From Methylomonas sp. UP202 (GTDB lineage Bacteria; Pseudomonadota; Gammaproteobacteria; Methylococcales; Methylomonadaceae), in the NCBI RefSeq assembly GCF_029910655.1, contig NZ_CP123897.1, positions 3,957,547 through 4,021,546 of the forward strand: a stretch of 64,000 nucleotides of DNA, given 5' to 3'. Position 1 is the first letter of the stretch. Each line of letters opens with the position of its first letter. Position numbers and translations under genes: made by a program. Below the pieces are notes generated by a model, which made no database searches, was not told the origin of the DNA, and saw only the letters and a list, made by a program, of their open reading frames with translations. This document shows, in pieces, positions 1 to 9,056 of this stretch.

Positions 1-851
1 TCGGCCGCCGGCAAGCCGCTGTCGGCCAACGGCGAGAAGAAGGTCAAGGTTGCGCCCAAGGCTTGCAGGCACTCCAGATTGGCCTGATAGAGAAACGAGA
101 ACGCCGCATCCCTGGCGACCGCGATGGTCCGGCCGGCCAACAGGCGCGGCGGCGACTCGCCCATTTGCGCCGCGAAGACCACCGGCTCCGGTAGTCGGCA
201 ATCGCTGAGCAGATCAGCGGCGCGGGCCAAGCGCTGATCGAGGTCGGCAATTTCGCCGGCTTGGTGCAAGCCCAAGTGACGCTCTGGCAAACCGACCGAA
301 GCGGCGCCGCGCATAGCCGCCAACAACGGCATGTCGTCCGGAAGGACTTCGGCCAGCAGATTGGCGTGGCCGGCGCTGCCGACCTTGTTGGCGATGACGC
401 CGGCGAAGGCCAAACCCGGCCGGTAATAGGCCAAGCCGTAAGCGACCGCCGCAAAAGTTTGCGCCATGCCATGAGCATCGATCACCGCCGCGACCGGCAC
501 AGCAAGCGTTTGGGCCAGATCGGCGCTACTGCTGTCGCCGTCGTACAAACCCATCACCCCTTCGATCAGGATCAAATCGGCTTCCCCGGCCGCGCGATAC
601 AGCAACTCGCGGCAGTGGGCCTCGCCCATCATCCACAAATCGAGCTGATAGGCTGGGTGTCCGGATGCAAAGGCCAAAATCTGCGGATCGATGAAGTCCG
701 GCCCGGTTTTGAATACTCGCACCTCGCGACCAAGCCGCCGATGGTAATAGGCCAGCGCGGCCGTCACCGTGGTTTTACCCTGGCCGGACGCCGGCGCGCT
801 GATTAGGATGGCCGGACAAGGCTTAACCGGCGTAACGTGAACGTCGATCAC
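1..851 (-). CDS. cobB: Cobyrinate a,c-diamide synthase, N-terminal part (cut by window edge)
   Basis: Glutamine-dependent amidation of the a and c side chains of cobyrinate or hydrogenobyrinate in cobalamin synthesis. Visible: a P-loop of the family form (SAPASGQGKTT) about residue 20, then FKTGPDFIDP and GVMGLYDGD, all typical of CobB/CbiA. About 283 residues are present; the C-terminal glutaminase-like half lies outside. The start is taken as GTG at 851 because AGGGA sits 7 bases upstream and no ATG is available. That start lies just after the stop of the upstream cytochrome gene (855), so the two genes are probably cotranscribed. The start choice is inference; the family call is firm. Confidence 0.88.
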   Translation of the reverse strand, partial: MIDVHVTPVKPCPAILISAPASGQGKTTVTAALAYYHRRLGREVRVFKTGPDFIDPQILAFASGHPAYQLDLWMMGEAHCRELLYRAAGEADLILIEGVMGLYDGDSSSADLAQTLAVPVAAVIDAHGMAQTFAAVAYGLAYYRPGLAFAGVIANKVGSAGHANLLAEVLPDDMPLLAAMRGAASVGLPERHLGLHQAGEIADLDQRLARAADLLSDCRLPEPVVFAAQMGESPPRLLAGRTIAVARDAAFSFLYQANLECLQALGATLTFFSPLADSGLPAA

Positions 852-854
852 CCG

Positions 855-1577
855 TCAGTCCCTGGGGTAAAACCACATTTGATACACGCTGAGCAGGATT
901 TGCACGCCCATCGACAAGCCCATCAGCGCGCCGCTCAGCACCACCACGTAAGCGAACTCGCGGACATGTTTGGTGACGAACCAGGAGCCGACGTCCAGCA
1001 GCATCGCGACGAACGGAATCACCACCGCGATCCGTTTGACGTAAATATTCATGTCGCACAATAAAAAGATCTTGCCGATGAAAAACAGGATGAAGGCGAT
1101 GCCGAACAAATGGATGTGCGATACCCTGACCAAGGCGGGAATCGACGCGCCGCCGGTGTGGGCAACTTCGGCGACGCCCGTAAAAGTGGTCAAATCCGGC
1201 AGCGACGGATTGGCGGCCGGATTGTGGCAATGCACGCAATCGCGGTTCAGAATCGGCGCGATTTTTTCGTCGTAGCCGTCCTTTTCCGCGCCGTCCTGTA
1301 TCCATTTTTGAATAACTTCCTTGTCGCTCTTGTATTTCAGGTTAGGTTCCATAATGCCGTTGATCGCCGCGCCCAGGCGGGTTTGGCTGTTGGAACCGTG
1401 GTACATGATGACGATGTCGTCGATCGACAAGCCGCGCTTGCCGTCGCGGCCCTGGTGGGTGTAGTACATATTGACCAGGGCCATCAGGTAGCCCAGGCCT
1501 ATCGTCAATAAAAACACGGTGTTGAGGATACGTTCGCTGACGGAAATATCCTTGAAACGGGTGTATTGCTTGCCCAT
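855..1577 (-). CDS. Inner-membrane monohaem c-type cytochrome, unknown family
   Basis: A 240-residue protein with one CVHCH haem c site (residues 114-118). One predicted membrane helix (about 16-38) precedes a soluble stretch carrying the haem, and three follow (about 152-175, 181-197, 207-232). His154 and His156 sit at the start of the second helix and could be further ligands, which is speculation. The haem segment should face the periplasm. I do not recognise a named family. The ATG is preceded by GAGG. It follows the Cyc2-like gene, with a strong hairpin terminator between them, and precedes cobB. A role as electron acceptor or quinone-linked carrier for the porin-cytochrome is inference from position. 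Confidence 0.75.
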   Translation of the reverse strand: MGKQYTRFKDISVSERILNTVFLLTIGLGYLMALVNMYYTHQGRDGKRGLSIDDIVIMYHGSNSQTRLGAAINGIMEPNLKYKSDKEVIQKWIQDGAEKDGYDEKIAPILNRDCVHCHNPAANPSLPDLTTFTGVAEVAHTGGASIPALVRVSHIHLFGIAFILFFIGKIFLLCDMNIYVKRIAVVIPFVAMLLDVGSWFVTKHVREFAYVVVLSGALMGLSMGVQILLSVYQMWFYPRD

Positions 1578-1626
1578 GCGATCCCTCGGAGATTGATTGG
1601 ATGGATAGTTTAACTTGGCAAAAAAA

Positions 1627-1649
1627 GACCGGCACGCAAAGTGCCGGTC
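1627..1649 (-). terminator. Rho-independent terminator after the Cyc2-like gene
   Basis: A perfect 9-bp stem (GACCGGCAC / GTGCCGGTC) with loop GCAAA, followed on the minus strand by a run of T (the A run just before 1627). It lies between the stop of the cytochrome-porin gene and the start of the membrane cytochrome, so it would end or weaken transcription into the downstream gene. Confidence 0.85.
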
Positions 1650-1691
1650 AAGCGGGAGCCACGAGGTTTATCGAGGTCTTTAAGGACGACT

Positions 1692-3059
1692 TTAAAAACT
1701 TAACCAGGTATTGAAATACAAGGTGTTGTTGTCGCTGGCGTTGCGTCCCGAGCCGTCGTAATTCTTGTCGCCGCCGTCGAAACGCGTGTAAGCCACATAT
1801 TGGGCCGCGAAACGCAGATTCAAGTAGGACTCGGCAACACCCGCCGTTTTACCGAACGGGATGTAGTTCAACTCGAAGGTAAAGTAATCCGAATTCGGCC
1901 GCCTGTTCGGCGATGCTTCATACAACACCGCGTCCTGGTTACCGTGGATATGGTTGTATCCAACCGTTAAGCCGTAGGTTTGATCGAAAGTGTAAGCGCC
2001 GTTCAAGCCCAAAAAGCCTAATTGCTGGTTGCGCTGTGCCGCGGATGCCGCGGCCGCGCTGGCCAGTAGATCTTGAGATTCGCGGATGTAGCTGGCTTTG
2101 AATTCATAGATATGCTTGGGGTTGGCCAAGTATTGGTAATTAAAATCCACGCCCAAATCGGTGTAGCGGTCGCTGACCGTCAACGTGGGGTCGGGCTGAA
2201 CGTTGGCCCTGAAGCCGAAATGCCCCAACGATATATAGTGGCCTTGCCAATCTTTTTGCAAGCCAATTCGCCAATACGGTGCGCCGCCATCCAGTTTGAC
2301 CGCGCCGTCGTCCCACTGCCCCATACCTTTTTGGGCGTACTTGGCAAAACTGGTATAGGCACCGGCTTCGAGGAAAACCGTATCGTCGATCATGCTGTAT
2401 AAGGTTGCCCCGCCGATCTGGCCGCCCAGCGCGGCCAACGCCGGTTCGGCGCCGGGCGTACGCGCCAACGGCGATCCGGAATACGGGAATCCCCAAGCCG
2501 GCGTGGTGTTCCACAAATCCTGAACGGTCGGACTGTTATTGAACGACACGCCGTAGACAAAATTGCGCCCCAGCCAATCCGCTTCGTCGGCAATCCGAAT
2601 ATCGGTGTTGTCCAACGCGAAACGACTGGCCACGCCATCGTAGGTAAACTGCACGAAAGCGCCCATGTTGCCGTAAACCTTTCCGCCGTAAAACAACGAG
2701 GCCTGATCTAACGCCAGGTTGTTGTTGCTGTTAAAGTCGCGCCGCGCCAATACCGGGTCGGCGGGTATATCGCTATCGTTGCGCTTGGTATTGGTCAGCG
2801 AACCGACGGCCATGCCGCCGAAACGGCTGATGGCCGAATCGTTGTTACCCCACACGTAACCATTTAATTTGAATTGCCGGCCGTAAGGCGTCAAATTCGG
2901 ACCGAAAGCTTGCGTATGACACATCGCGCAGGCCATGCCAGTTTGCCTGGCAAAACTCGGCAGGGCTTGCGCTTGACCGACGAAACCCCAGTACAAAACC
3001 GAACAAAACAACCAAAAGAAACGCCGAATCAATCGTCTCGTTATAATATGTTTTTCCAT
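1692..3059 (-). CDS. Cyc2-like fused monohaem cytochrome and outer-membrane porin
   Basis: A 455-residue exported protein: signal peptide to about residue 32, then a short cytochrome segment with CAMCH (Cys44, Cys47, His48) in the context PSFARQTG...LTPYGRQFKLNGY, then about 380 residues rich in alternating aromatic and polar residues ending in Phe, as in outer-membrane beta barrels. This layout and the flanking motif match the Cyc2 family of porin-cytochrome fusions, some of which oxidise Fe(II) at the cell surface; many homologues have no proven substrate. The start at 3059 is chosen over the in-frame ATG at 3071 because GGAG lies about 6 bases upstream of it. Neighbours are a membrane cytochrome (downstream) and a DUF2490-like protein (upstream). 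Substrate unknown. Confidence 0.75.
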   Translation of the reverse strand: MEKHIITRRLIRRFFWLFCSVLYWGFVGQAQALPSFARQTGMACAMCHTQAFGPNLTPYGRQFKLNGYVWGNNDSAISRFGGMAVGSLTNTKRNDSDIPADPVLARRDFNSNNNLALDQASLFYGGKVYGNMGAFVQFTYDGVASRFALDNTDIRIADEADWLGRNFVYGVSFNNSPTVQDLWNTTPAWGFPYSGSPLARTPGAEPALAALGGQIGGATLYSMIDDTVFLEAGAYTSFAKYAQKGMGQWDDGAVKLDGGAPYWRIGLQKDWQGHYISLGHFGFRANVQPDPTLTVSDRYTDLGVDFNYQYLANPKHIYEFKASYIRESQDLLASAAAASAAQRNQQLGFLGLNGAYTFDQTYGLTVGYNHIHGNQDAVLYEASPNRRPNSDYFTFELNYIPFGKTAGVAESYLNLRFAAQYVAYTRFDGGDKNYDGSGRNASDNNTLYFNTWLSF

Positions 3060-3312
3060 AAGTAACTCCATTAAAATAGAGTTTAAATTATAGCCAAGCC
3101 AAGATTAATCCAATATTAAAAATACGTTAATTTACGTTAAAAAACAGCAAGTTATAAATACGAAAAGCAAATAAAACCCCAAGCGCCGACAAAAGTCAAC
3201 GCCTTTCCAATTTTATGAAATTATTATCGACAATTCGCTGAAACAGTGACGGAACTAAAGCTGGTATAAACAGGCAACCCCGTTTATCTTTTAATAAACG
3301 ACATTAAAACCA

Positions 3313-4032
3313 TTAAAAATTAATAAATACGGAAGCCATCCCTAAATGATGCATCGTCATATTCACGTGCTTGGCATCTTCCAGATATTGATTCATATAG
3401 CCGATTTCGGTACGGACATGACTGTTGAAATTCCAGCCAAACCCGGCGAATACCCGGTTCTGATCGAAACCGGATTTGCCGCCCCAATCGGTGGTGTTGA
3501 CCCGATAAAACGCTTCGTCCCAAGCCACCAGACTAAAACGCGGCTCGAACTCGAACGGATGCACGAATTTGATCATTTGCCGGGGACGTTCGCGGACTTG
3601 GTTGCCGCGCAGGAAGTTGCTTTCCCACATGGTCCTGAAGGTAAAAGTACCGATGTCGGTCGGCAGCACGTAACGGAATGCCGGCCAGAAATCCTGTTGG
3701 GCGATGTACGGCTTGTTTTGGTTTTGGGTCGGCAGCCAGGTGTAACCCAGCCAAATCGTGGCGCGATCGCTCAACGAGTAGCCCAGCGCGCCGCGCACCA
3801 TGCCTTGGTACCAGTGCTCCCAGTTACCGTCGAAACGCGTCTGACCTTCCACCCAAACTCTGGCCTTTTCCAAATCCGGGTTGACCGCTTTCAGACTGCC
3901 TTCGCCAACCATTTGCAACCAGGCCCCGGTATCCTCGGCCAACTCGCCGGCTTGCGCGCTGGAGATACCCGGTCCGTCGGTGAAAATCGCGGTTACCGTA
4001 AGCGTTGCCAATATCAATCGATTCGATGTCAT
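3313..4032 (-). CDS. Exported DUF2490-like outer-membrane protein
   Basis: 239 residues with a signal peptide (cleavage probably after SSAQA, about residue 28) and a body full of aromatic strand-like segments ending in Phe (VFINF), which suggests a small beta barrel. The pattern of W, R and Y (for example WVEGQTRF, WEHWYQGMVRGALGYSL, IGYMNQY) resembles DUF2490. The function of that family is unknown to me. It lies between the SulP permease and the Cyc2-like gene, all on the same strand, with 156 and 253 bp of spacing, so cotranscription is not assured. Confidence 0.6.
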   Translation of the reverse strand: MTSNRLILATLTVTAIFTDGPGISSAQAGELAEDTGAWLQMVGEGSLKAVNPDLEKARVWVEGQTRFDGNWEHWYQGMVRGALGYSLSDRATIWLGYTWLPTQNQNKPYIAQQDFWPAFRYVLPTDIGTFTFRTMWESNFLRGNQVRERPRQMIKFVHPFEFEPRFSLVAWDEAFYRVNTTDWGGKSGFDQNRVFAGFGWNFNSHVRTEIGYMNQYLEDAKHVNMTMHHLGMASVFINF

Positions 4033-4188
4033 TTCGGTCCTCCGACGACAAAACTAAAGTTTCAATACCCGTCTCGCGGGCATGCCTCCGGCCTGGGCTG
4101 CATGACTGCGCCTTAGGCGGAAAAAGTGATTATTCGAGGTGGTGTCGGCGGCCGGCTCGCACGCCGACCGGCCACCGGTTAAGACCGC

Positions 4189-5835
4189 TCAGACACTCAA
4201 TTTTCGGCGCGCGGCCAAGTGGTGATCCGAGTAGGAATGATGATCGTCCAATCCGAGGATCTGGCAACGGCCGCCGGCATGATTGTATTCCTCGGTGTAG
4301 TGATGGATAAACTCCATCACGGTATGATCGATCAAATCGACGTCCGTCAAATCAAAGAACACGTTTTGTTTTTCCGGAAAATCCGCAAGCAAACTCTTCA
4401 GGCTGATGAAGTTCGAAAACACCGCCGCGCCGCTGACCGCGATATGGTAGGTATCGGCGTTGGTTTGATTAACGTGGTAAGCCATCGAGAAGATATTGCC
4501 GGGCTTCAAGCCGCGGCTGACGTGGATCAATAACTCGACAACGATGCCGATTGCCACGCCGACCAACAAGTCGGTGGCAATCACGCCGATAATCGTGATC
4601 ACGAAGACCGCGAAGTTGTCCAAGCCCACGGTCAGGGTTTTGGCGAATTCCTTCGGAGAGGCTAAACGAAATCCGGTAAATACCAATAAGGCCGCCAACG
4701 AGGTCAACGGAATTTCGTGTATCAAGCGCGGAAACAAGGCGACGAAAATCAGCAAGAACAAGCCGTGGAAAAAGTTGGCCCAGCCGGTTTTAGCGCCGTT
4801 GTTAATGTTGGCGGAGCTACGGACAATTTCGGCGATCATCGGCAAGCCGCCTATCATACCCGACACCAAATTGCCGACCCCAACCGCCGCCAAATCGCGG
4901 TTCAAATTGGAGTTGCGTTTGTAAGGATCGAGTTTATCGACCGCCGAGGCGCTCAACAAACTTTCCAAACTACCAACCAGCCAGATCGTAACGACCGAAA
5001 TCCAAAATTCGTGGTCGGCGATTTTCGAAAAATCCGGAAAATAAAACCCGGACATGAAGTTTTCCGGTACCGCCACCAAAAAGGCCGGGCCCACGGTAAA
5101 TTCGTGGTGCGGCAAAATTTCCGCATCGGGCAAGAACAGGTATTGATGGATATGATCCAAATCGAAAAACTGGCCCAGGGCCAAACCCAACATCACCACC
5201 AACAGCGGCGCCGGAATCATTTTCAAAGTCGGCTGTTTGATGACAGACCACAGGATTAATAACGCTAATCCGCACAAGCCAATCAACGAAACTTCCGGGT
5301 TCATTTCGATGATCGAATGCGGGATTTCCGCTATGGTCCCCAATAAGGTCTTGGCTTCGGGCTTAACCCCCAACAAGGTATGAATCTGCTTGGCCATGAT
5401 GATGATACCGATCGCGGCCAGCATGCCATGCACCACCGAGGACGGAAAAAACGCACTCAGCTTGCCGGCCTTGAATACACCGAGCAACACCTGCAACACG
5501 CTGGCAACGACAATGGCCGCCAAGGTGTAGCGGTATCCGGCCATCGCATCGCCCTGCCCGAGCGATTGCACCGCATCGACGATAACCACGATCAAACCGG
5601 CGGCCGGGCCATTGATCGTCATATAGGAGCCGTTGATCCGAGAGACCACCACGCCGCCGATAATCGCGGAAATAATGCCGGCCATCGGCGGAAACCCGGA
5701 CGCCATCGCTATCCCTAAACATAGCGGCAGCGCAATCAAAAACACCAAAAAACCGGACAGCAAATCGCTACGCCAGTTTTCGATCAACCCCGGTATACCT
5801 GTTTTAGGTAAAGCTACAGTGGATGCTTGCGACAT
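4189..5835 (-). CDS. SulP-family anion permease, probable bicarbonate or sulfate transporter
   Basis: 548 residues: a SulP transmembrane core (SDLLSGFLVFLIALPLCLGI and SYMTINGPAAGLIVVI are diagnostic) of roughly 10-12 helices, then a cytoplasmic STAS-like region from about residue 440 (VFFDLTDVDLIDHTVMEFIHHY). Family members carry sulfate, bicarbonate or other anions. It is transcribed divergently from dabA-dabB, which concentrate inorganic carbon, so bicarbonate is the more likely substrate here; this is inference from context. The His-rich end (DDHHSYSDHHLAA) is an oddity that might bind metal. Confidence 0.85.
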   Translation of the reverse strand: MSQASTVALPKTGIPGLIENWRSDLLSGFLVFLIALPLCLGIAMASGFPPMAGIISAIIGGVVVSRINGSYMTINGPAAGLIVVIVDAVQSLGQGDAMAGYRYTLAAIVVASVLQVLLGVFKAGKLSAFFPSSVVHGMLAAIGIIIMAKQIHTLLGVKPEAKTLLGTIAEIPHSIIEMNPEVSLIGLCGLALLILWSVIKQPTLKMIPAPLLVVMLGLALGQFFDLDHIHQYLFLPDAEILPHHEFTVGPAFLVAVPENFMSGFYFPDFSKIADHEFWISVVTIWLVGSLESLLSASAVDKLDPYKRNSNLNRDLAAVGVGNLVSGMIGGLPMIAEIVRSSANINNGAKTGWANFFHGLFLLIFVALFPRLIHEIPLTSLAALLVFTGFRLASPKEFAKTLTVGLDNFAVFVITIIGVIATDLLVGVAIGIVVELLIHVSRGLKPGNIFSMAYHVNQTNADTYHIAVSGAAVFSNFISLKSLLADFPEKQNVFFDLTDVDLIDHTVMEFIHHYTEEYNHAGGRCQILGLDDHHSYSDHHLAARRKLSV

Positions 5836-5983
5836 GGTAAATCTCAGCTTAATGGAAAACCTTTGTTAAGCCAGAAATATGCCAAGCCCCTCAACCTCCC
5901 GCAAATACTAGGTTTGCACGGCTTTGGTTCGCGTCCAATCGCTTGGCATTCGACCAGGCTGGTTTATTAAAACCACGCACCTT

Positions 5984-6015
5984 GGTTGAAATCCACCACG
6001 CGCGCGATTTGCACC
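5984..6015 (+). repeat. Repeated motif, copy 1
   Basis: Begins GGTTGAAATC and ends GCGATTTGCACC. The same two blocks occur in copy 2 at 6214-6249 with a slightly longer spacer. The second block overlaps an inverted repeat TTTGCACC / GGTGCAAA (6008-6015 and 6022-6029). Confidence 0.6.
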
Positions 6016-6213
6016 ACTCGCGGTGCAAACTCTTGCTGATTGCCGGCGAATCGCCCGGTCCACGCCCCTCAAATCCACGCCAACAGAGCGCGCTGCACGG
6101 CGTTACGAAAACGCTCACCATTCCGGAACAAGACGGTGCGCGCGCCGCACCAAACCGAACAAACGCTGCCTGGCTACCGGTCTATTCAAGCCGCCGAACT
6201 GTGGCCGGCGTCC

Positions 6214-6249
6214 GGTTGAAATCAACCGGCCACCCCGGCGATTTGCACC
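6214..6249 (+). repeat. Repeated motif, copy 2, with palindrome
   Basis: Carries GGTTGAAATC and GCGATTTGCACC like copy 1, about 230 bp away. Its first block lies inside CCGGTTGA-AA-TCAACCGG (6212-6229), a symmetric site of the sort bound by dimeric regulators. Confidence 0.6.
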
Positions 6250-6330
6250 GAAGCCTATCGATATTCTCGAATTAGATATTACGATTCAATGATTTACTAA
6301 CAGGCATGACTTGTGCATTACTAAATTAAA

Positions 6331-6400
6331 GTCCGGCATGCCCCGAGGTAAACCGGACCGCTTACTCGTGGTCGCCCACCCGCGCATCGGGCAACCCACG
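6331..6400 (+). promoter_or_regulatory. Possible structured leader of dabA
   Basis: Stem GTCCGG / CCGGAC (6331-6336 with 6353-6358), then CGTGG / CCACG (6367-6371 with 6396-6400) enclosing GCCC / GGGC (6374-6377 with 6389-6392). It ends about 50 bases before the dabA start. I cannot match it to a known riboswitch class. Confidence 0.35.
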
Positions 6401-6449
6401 GAACTCAGGTTTGCCGGCTCTTTTCTTTTGATACGAGGTTGATGTACCC

Positions 6450-9056
6450 ATGACGGTTTCCAAACCCACTACACCGCTAAACGATCAGCTTCTCGGCAGT
6501 ACCGGAGGCTTCGATCTGGATGCGGCGATCGAACACATAGCCCATTGGCTGCCTACACAAGGCCCGCTAAAAGATTTTATCCACCACAATACGCTGCACG
6601 CGGTGCAGGACAAGCCTTTCCATGAAGGCGTGGCGATTGCCGCTCGCATCTTTGGCGCCCGCAGCTATTTGCCGTTAGCCGATTATCAAAGCCGCTACCG
6701 GCAAGGCCGTATTCGCGACGATGCGATCGACTGGGCCTTGGCGCGCTGCGATTGCCCGGAGGCCGAACGCGCCGCGCTACGGGAACGCCTGTTCGAAGAC
6801 GACAAGCACAGTCACTATCCGCCGATTTCGCTCGCTAACCACGGCATACGCGCGCATTGGATGACGGCTCTGGAAGTCGATTTGAACGCGTTGGCCCATC
6901 CGGTGGTATTCCGCCTGCTGGGCAATTTTCTCGACCAAGGTATCAGCCGCTGGACCTTGGCCAAGGACGGCGAAAGCTTCTGGGATTGCGTGCTGCGCTT
7001 GACGCAAAACAGTTTGCTGCCGCTCTATCCTTTTCATATCGCCGAAGTGCGCGAATTGTTAAATCAAGGGCCGGACGGCGTCATCGCTCATTGCCTCGAA
7101 CGCATGGTCGGCGCGGAGTCCTGGTACGAACAATATCTGTTGGAGTTGCTGCTCTCTCACCCCGGTTGGGCCGGCATGGTCAGGTTGATCGAGCTCAATC
7201 CGCAAGCCTTGCTGGCTAAACGGACGATTTCGTTGAAGCAGTTGATCGCTTTCGAAATGGCCTGCGAGCTGGCATTTCTGACCAAAAAACGCGGCAAGCA
7301 GTTTAGCAACATCGCCAAGCTACCCCAGTTGGACACCTTACCGCGCTTCGAACACCAGCTTGCCGATTTGGCGATCCCGTTGCGTTTACGGGTCTGGCAC
7401 GAAGCGATGGAATGGTCCATGCACAGCGAGTTGTTGGCCGCATTGGTCAACCAGCCGGTAACGCGAGCAACTCCAAATACGACCAAAGTCAGCCCGACCG
7501 CCCAGGCCCTGTTTTGCATCGACGACCGAGAATGCTCGCTGCGTCGGCATCTGGAAGAAATCGATCCAAGCATCGAAACTTTCGGCGCCGCCGGTTTTTT
7601 CGGCATCGACTTCTTATATCAGGGTTTGGACGACGTTTACCCGGTCGCCCAATGCCCGGCCGTCATCACCCCCAAGCATTTGATACGCGAGGAAGCCCCC
7701 CATCAACACCGGAAAAAAACCAAAACCAAAACCAAAAATCTGGCCGGCATGCATTTCTCGGCGCATTCGATGTTTCGCGGCTGGCTATTTACCCAAACCA
7801 TCGGCTTGGGATACGCGATTCGTTTGGCCTGGAACGTGTTTCGTCCCGGCGCCGGCGTTCCCAAGGTTCAGCAACTCAGCGAGGTGGAGGCTCACTCGCA
7901 TCTGCACCTATTGCGAGAAAACGACGAGCCGACCGAGGAAGGTTATTTGCTGGGTTTCTCGTTTGCGGAGATGGCCGACCGAGTCGGCGGTTTACTGCGT
8001 AACATTGGCCTGACCCAGGGGTTCGCGCCGTTGGTGGTCATCGTGGCTCACGGCTCCAGCAGCGTCAACAACCCGCACTTCGCCGCCTACGATTGCGGCG
8101 CCTGCTCCGGCAAGCCGGGCGCGCCGAATGCCCGCGCCTTTGCCTGGATGGCCAACCATTCGTCGGTACGCGACATTCTGCGCGAACGGGGCATCTCGAT
8201 TCCGGACGAAACCTATTTCGTCGCCGCGCTGCACAACACCAGCCGGGACGAAATCAGCTACTTCGATCCGAACGCCTACCGGCACCGCGACCTAAGCAAA
8301 CTGCATACGTTCAAGCATGCGATGCAACATGCCTTGCTCAGAAACGCCCGCGAACGCTGCCGTTGGTTCGAATTGGGGCCGCAATCGCATTCCAATAAGG
8401 AGGCCCACCGCCACGTGGTGGCGCGCGCCTCGTCGATTTTCGAGCCGCGTCCGGAATACAACCATTCCAACAATCTTTACTGCGTGGTCGGCCGCCGAGA
8501 ACTGAGCCGCCAATTATTTTTGGATCGCCGTTCGTTTTTGCATTCCTACGTGCCGGACAGTGACCCACAAGGGGAAATCCTGGCCAAAATCCTTGGCGCC
8601 ATCATTCCGGTGTGCGGCGGCATCAACCTCGAATACCTATTTTCCCGCGTCGACAATTCGGTCTATGGCGCCGGCACCAAACTACCGCACAACGTGATCG
8701 GCCTGCTGGGCGTCGCCAATGGCGTCGAGGGCGACTTGCGTACCGGATTGCCGCAGCAAATGATCGAAGTTCACGAACCGGCCCGACTGCTGATGGTGAT
8801 CGAGCAGCGCCGGGACATCATCGATCAAGCCCTGGCCTTAATCGGCGATCTGAAGGAATGGCTAGACAACGAGTGGATACGCTTTGCCTGCCAAGATCCG
8901 CTCAGCCACGAACTGTTTTATTACTCGGCGCGGGGCTGGGAAGCCGTAAGCCTACCGGCGTCGTTACAGCCGCCCGCCGCGCCGCATTCCGAACGGATTA
9001 TCGTCGGTAAAACCGAAACGATACCGGTCCATCAATTGCTTGGGAGACCCGCATGA
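6450..9056 (+). CDS. dabA: DabA, zinc-dependent CO2-hydrating subunit of the DAB inorganic-carbon pump
   Basis: 868 residues of the DUF2309 family. DabA resembles a beta-carbonic anhydrase and, with the DabB membrane subunit, converts CO2 to bicarbonate vectorially in the cytoplasm. The conserved zinc and active-site residues are visible: Cys356 and Asp358 (FCIDDRE), His534 (VAHGSSS) and Cys549 (DCGACSG), with the same His-to-Cys spacing (15) as in the characterised Halothiobacillus protein. The start has GAGG about 11 bases upstream. Its stop overlaps the dabB start (ATGA). The neighbouring SulP permease supports an inorganic-carbon role. Confidence 0.93.
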   Translation: MTVSKPTTPLNDQLLGSTGGFDLDAAIEHIAHWLPTQGPLKDFIHHNTLHAVQDKPFHEGVAIAARIFGARSYLPLADYQSRYRQGRIRDDAIDWALARCDCPEAERAALRERLFEDDKHSHYPPISLANHGIRAHWMTALEVDLNALAHPVVFRLLGNFLDQGISRWTLAKDGESFWDCVLRLTQNSLLPLYPFHIAEVRELLNQGPDGVIAHCLERMVGAESWYEQYLLELLLSHPGWAGMVRLIELNPQALLAKRTISLKQLIAFEMACELAFLTKKRGKQFSNIAKLPQLDTLPRFEHQLADLAIPLRLRVWHEAMEWSMHSELLAALVNQPVTRATPNTTKVSPTAQALFCIDDRECSLRRHLEEIDPSIETFGAAGFFGIDFLYQGLDDVYPVAQCPAVITPKHLIREEAPHQHRKKTKTKTKNLAGMHFSAHSMFRGWLFTQTIGLGYAIRLAWNVFRPGAGVPKVQQLSEVEAHSHLHLLRENDEPTEEGYLLGFSFAEMADRVGGLLRNIGLTQGFAPLVVIVAHGSSSVNNPHFAAYDCGACSGKPGAPNARAFAWMANHSSVRDILRERGISIPDETYFVAALHNTSRDEISYFDPNAYRHRDLSKLHTFKHAMQHALLRNARERCRWFELGPQSHSNKEAHRHVVARASSIFEPRPEYNHSNNLYCVVGRRELSRQLFLDRRSFLHSYVPDSDPQGEILAKILGAIIPVCGGINLEYLFSRVDNSVYGAGTKLPHNVIGLLGVANGVEGDLRTGLPQQMIEVHEPARLLMVIEQRRDIIDQALALIGDLKEWLDNEWIRFACQDPLSHELFYYSARGWEAVSLPASLQPPAAPHSERIIVGKTETIPVHQLLGRPA

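Larger units (their letters stand above)
5836..6449. promoter_or_regulatory. Divergent control region between the SulP permease and dabAB
   Basis: 614 bp with no convincing gene. It holds two degenerate copies of a 32-36 bp unit (5984-6015 and 6214-6249), an 18-bp near-perfect palindrome (6212-6229), an inverted repeat (6008-6029) and, next to dabA, several nested stems (6331-6400). The arrangement is what one expects for a shared operator and a structured 5' leader. The open frames that cross this region have no family resemblance. Confidence 0.5.

Noticed and set aside
44-478. A 144-residue minus-strand frame
   Set aside because: It is a shifted reading of cobB; the true frame gives all CobB motifs.
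3346-4116. A 256-residue plus-strand frame
   Set aside because: Antisense to the DUF2490-like gene, which has a signal peptide and family-like pattern; the plus frame has none.
5943-6275. Plus-strand frame in the SulP-dabA spacer
   Set aside because: No ribosome site or family features; overlaps repeated and palindromic elements.
5836-6449. CRISPR array
   Set aside because: Only two imperfect motif copies, no regular spacers, no cas gene.
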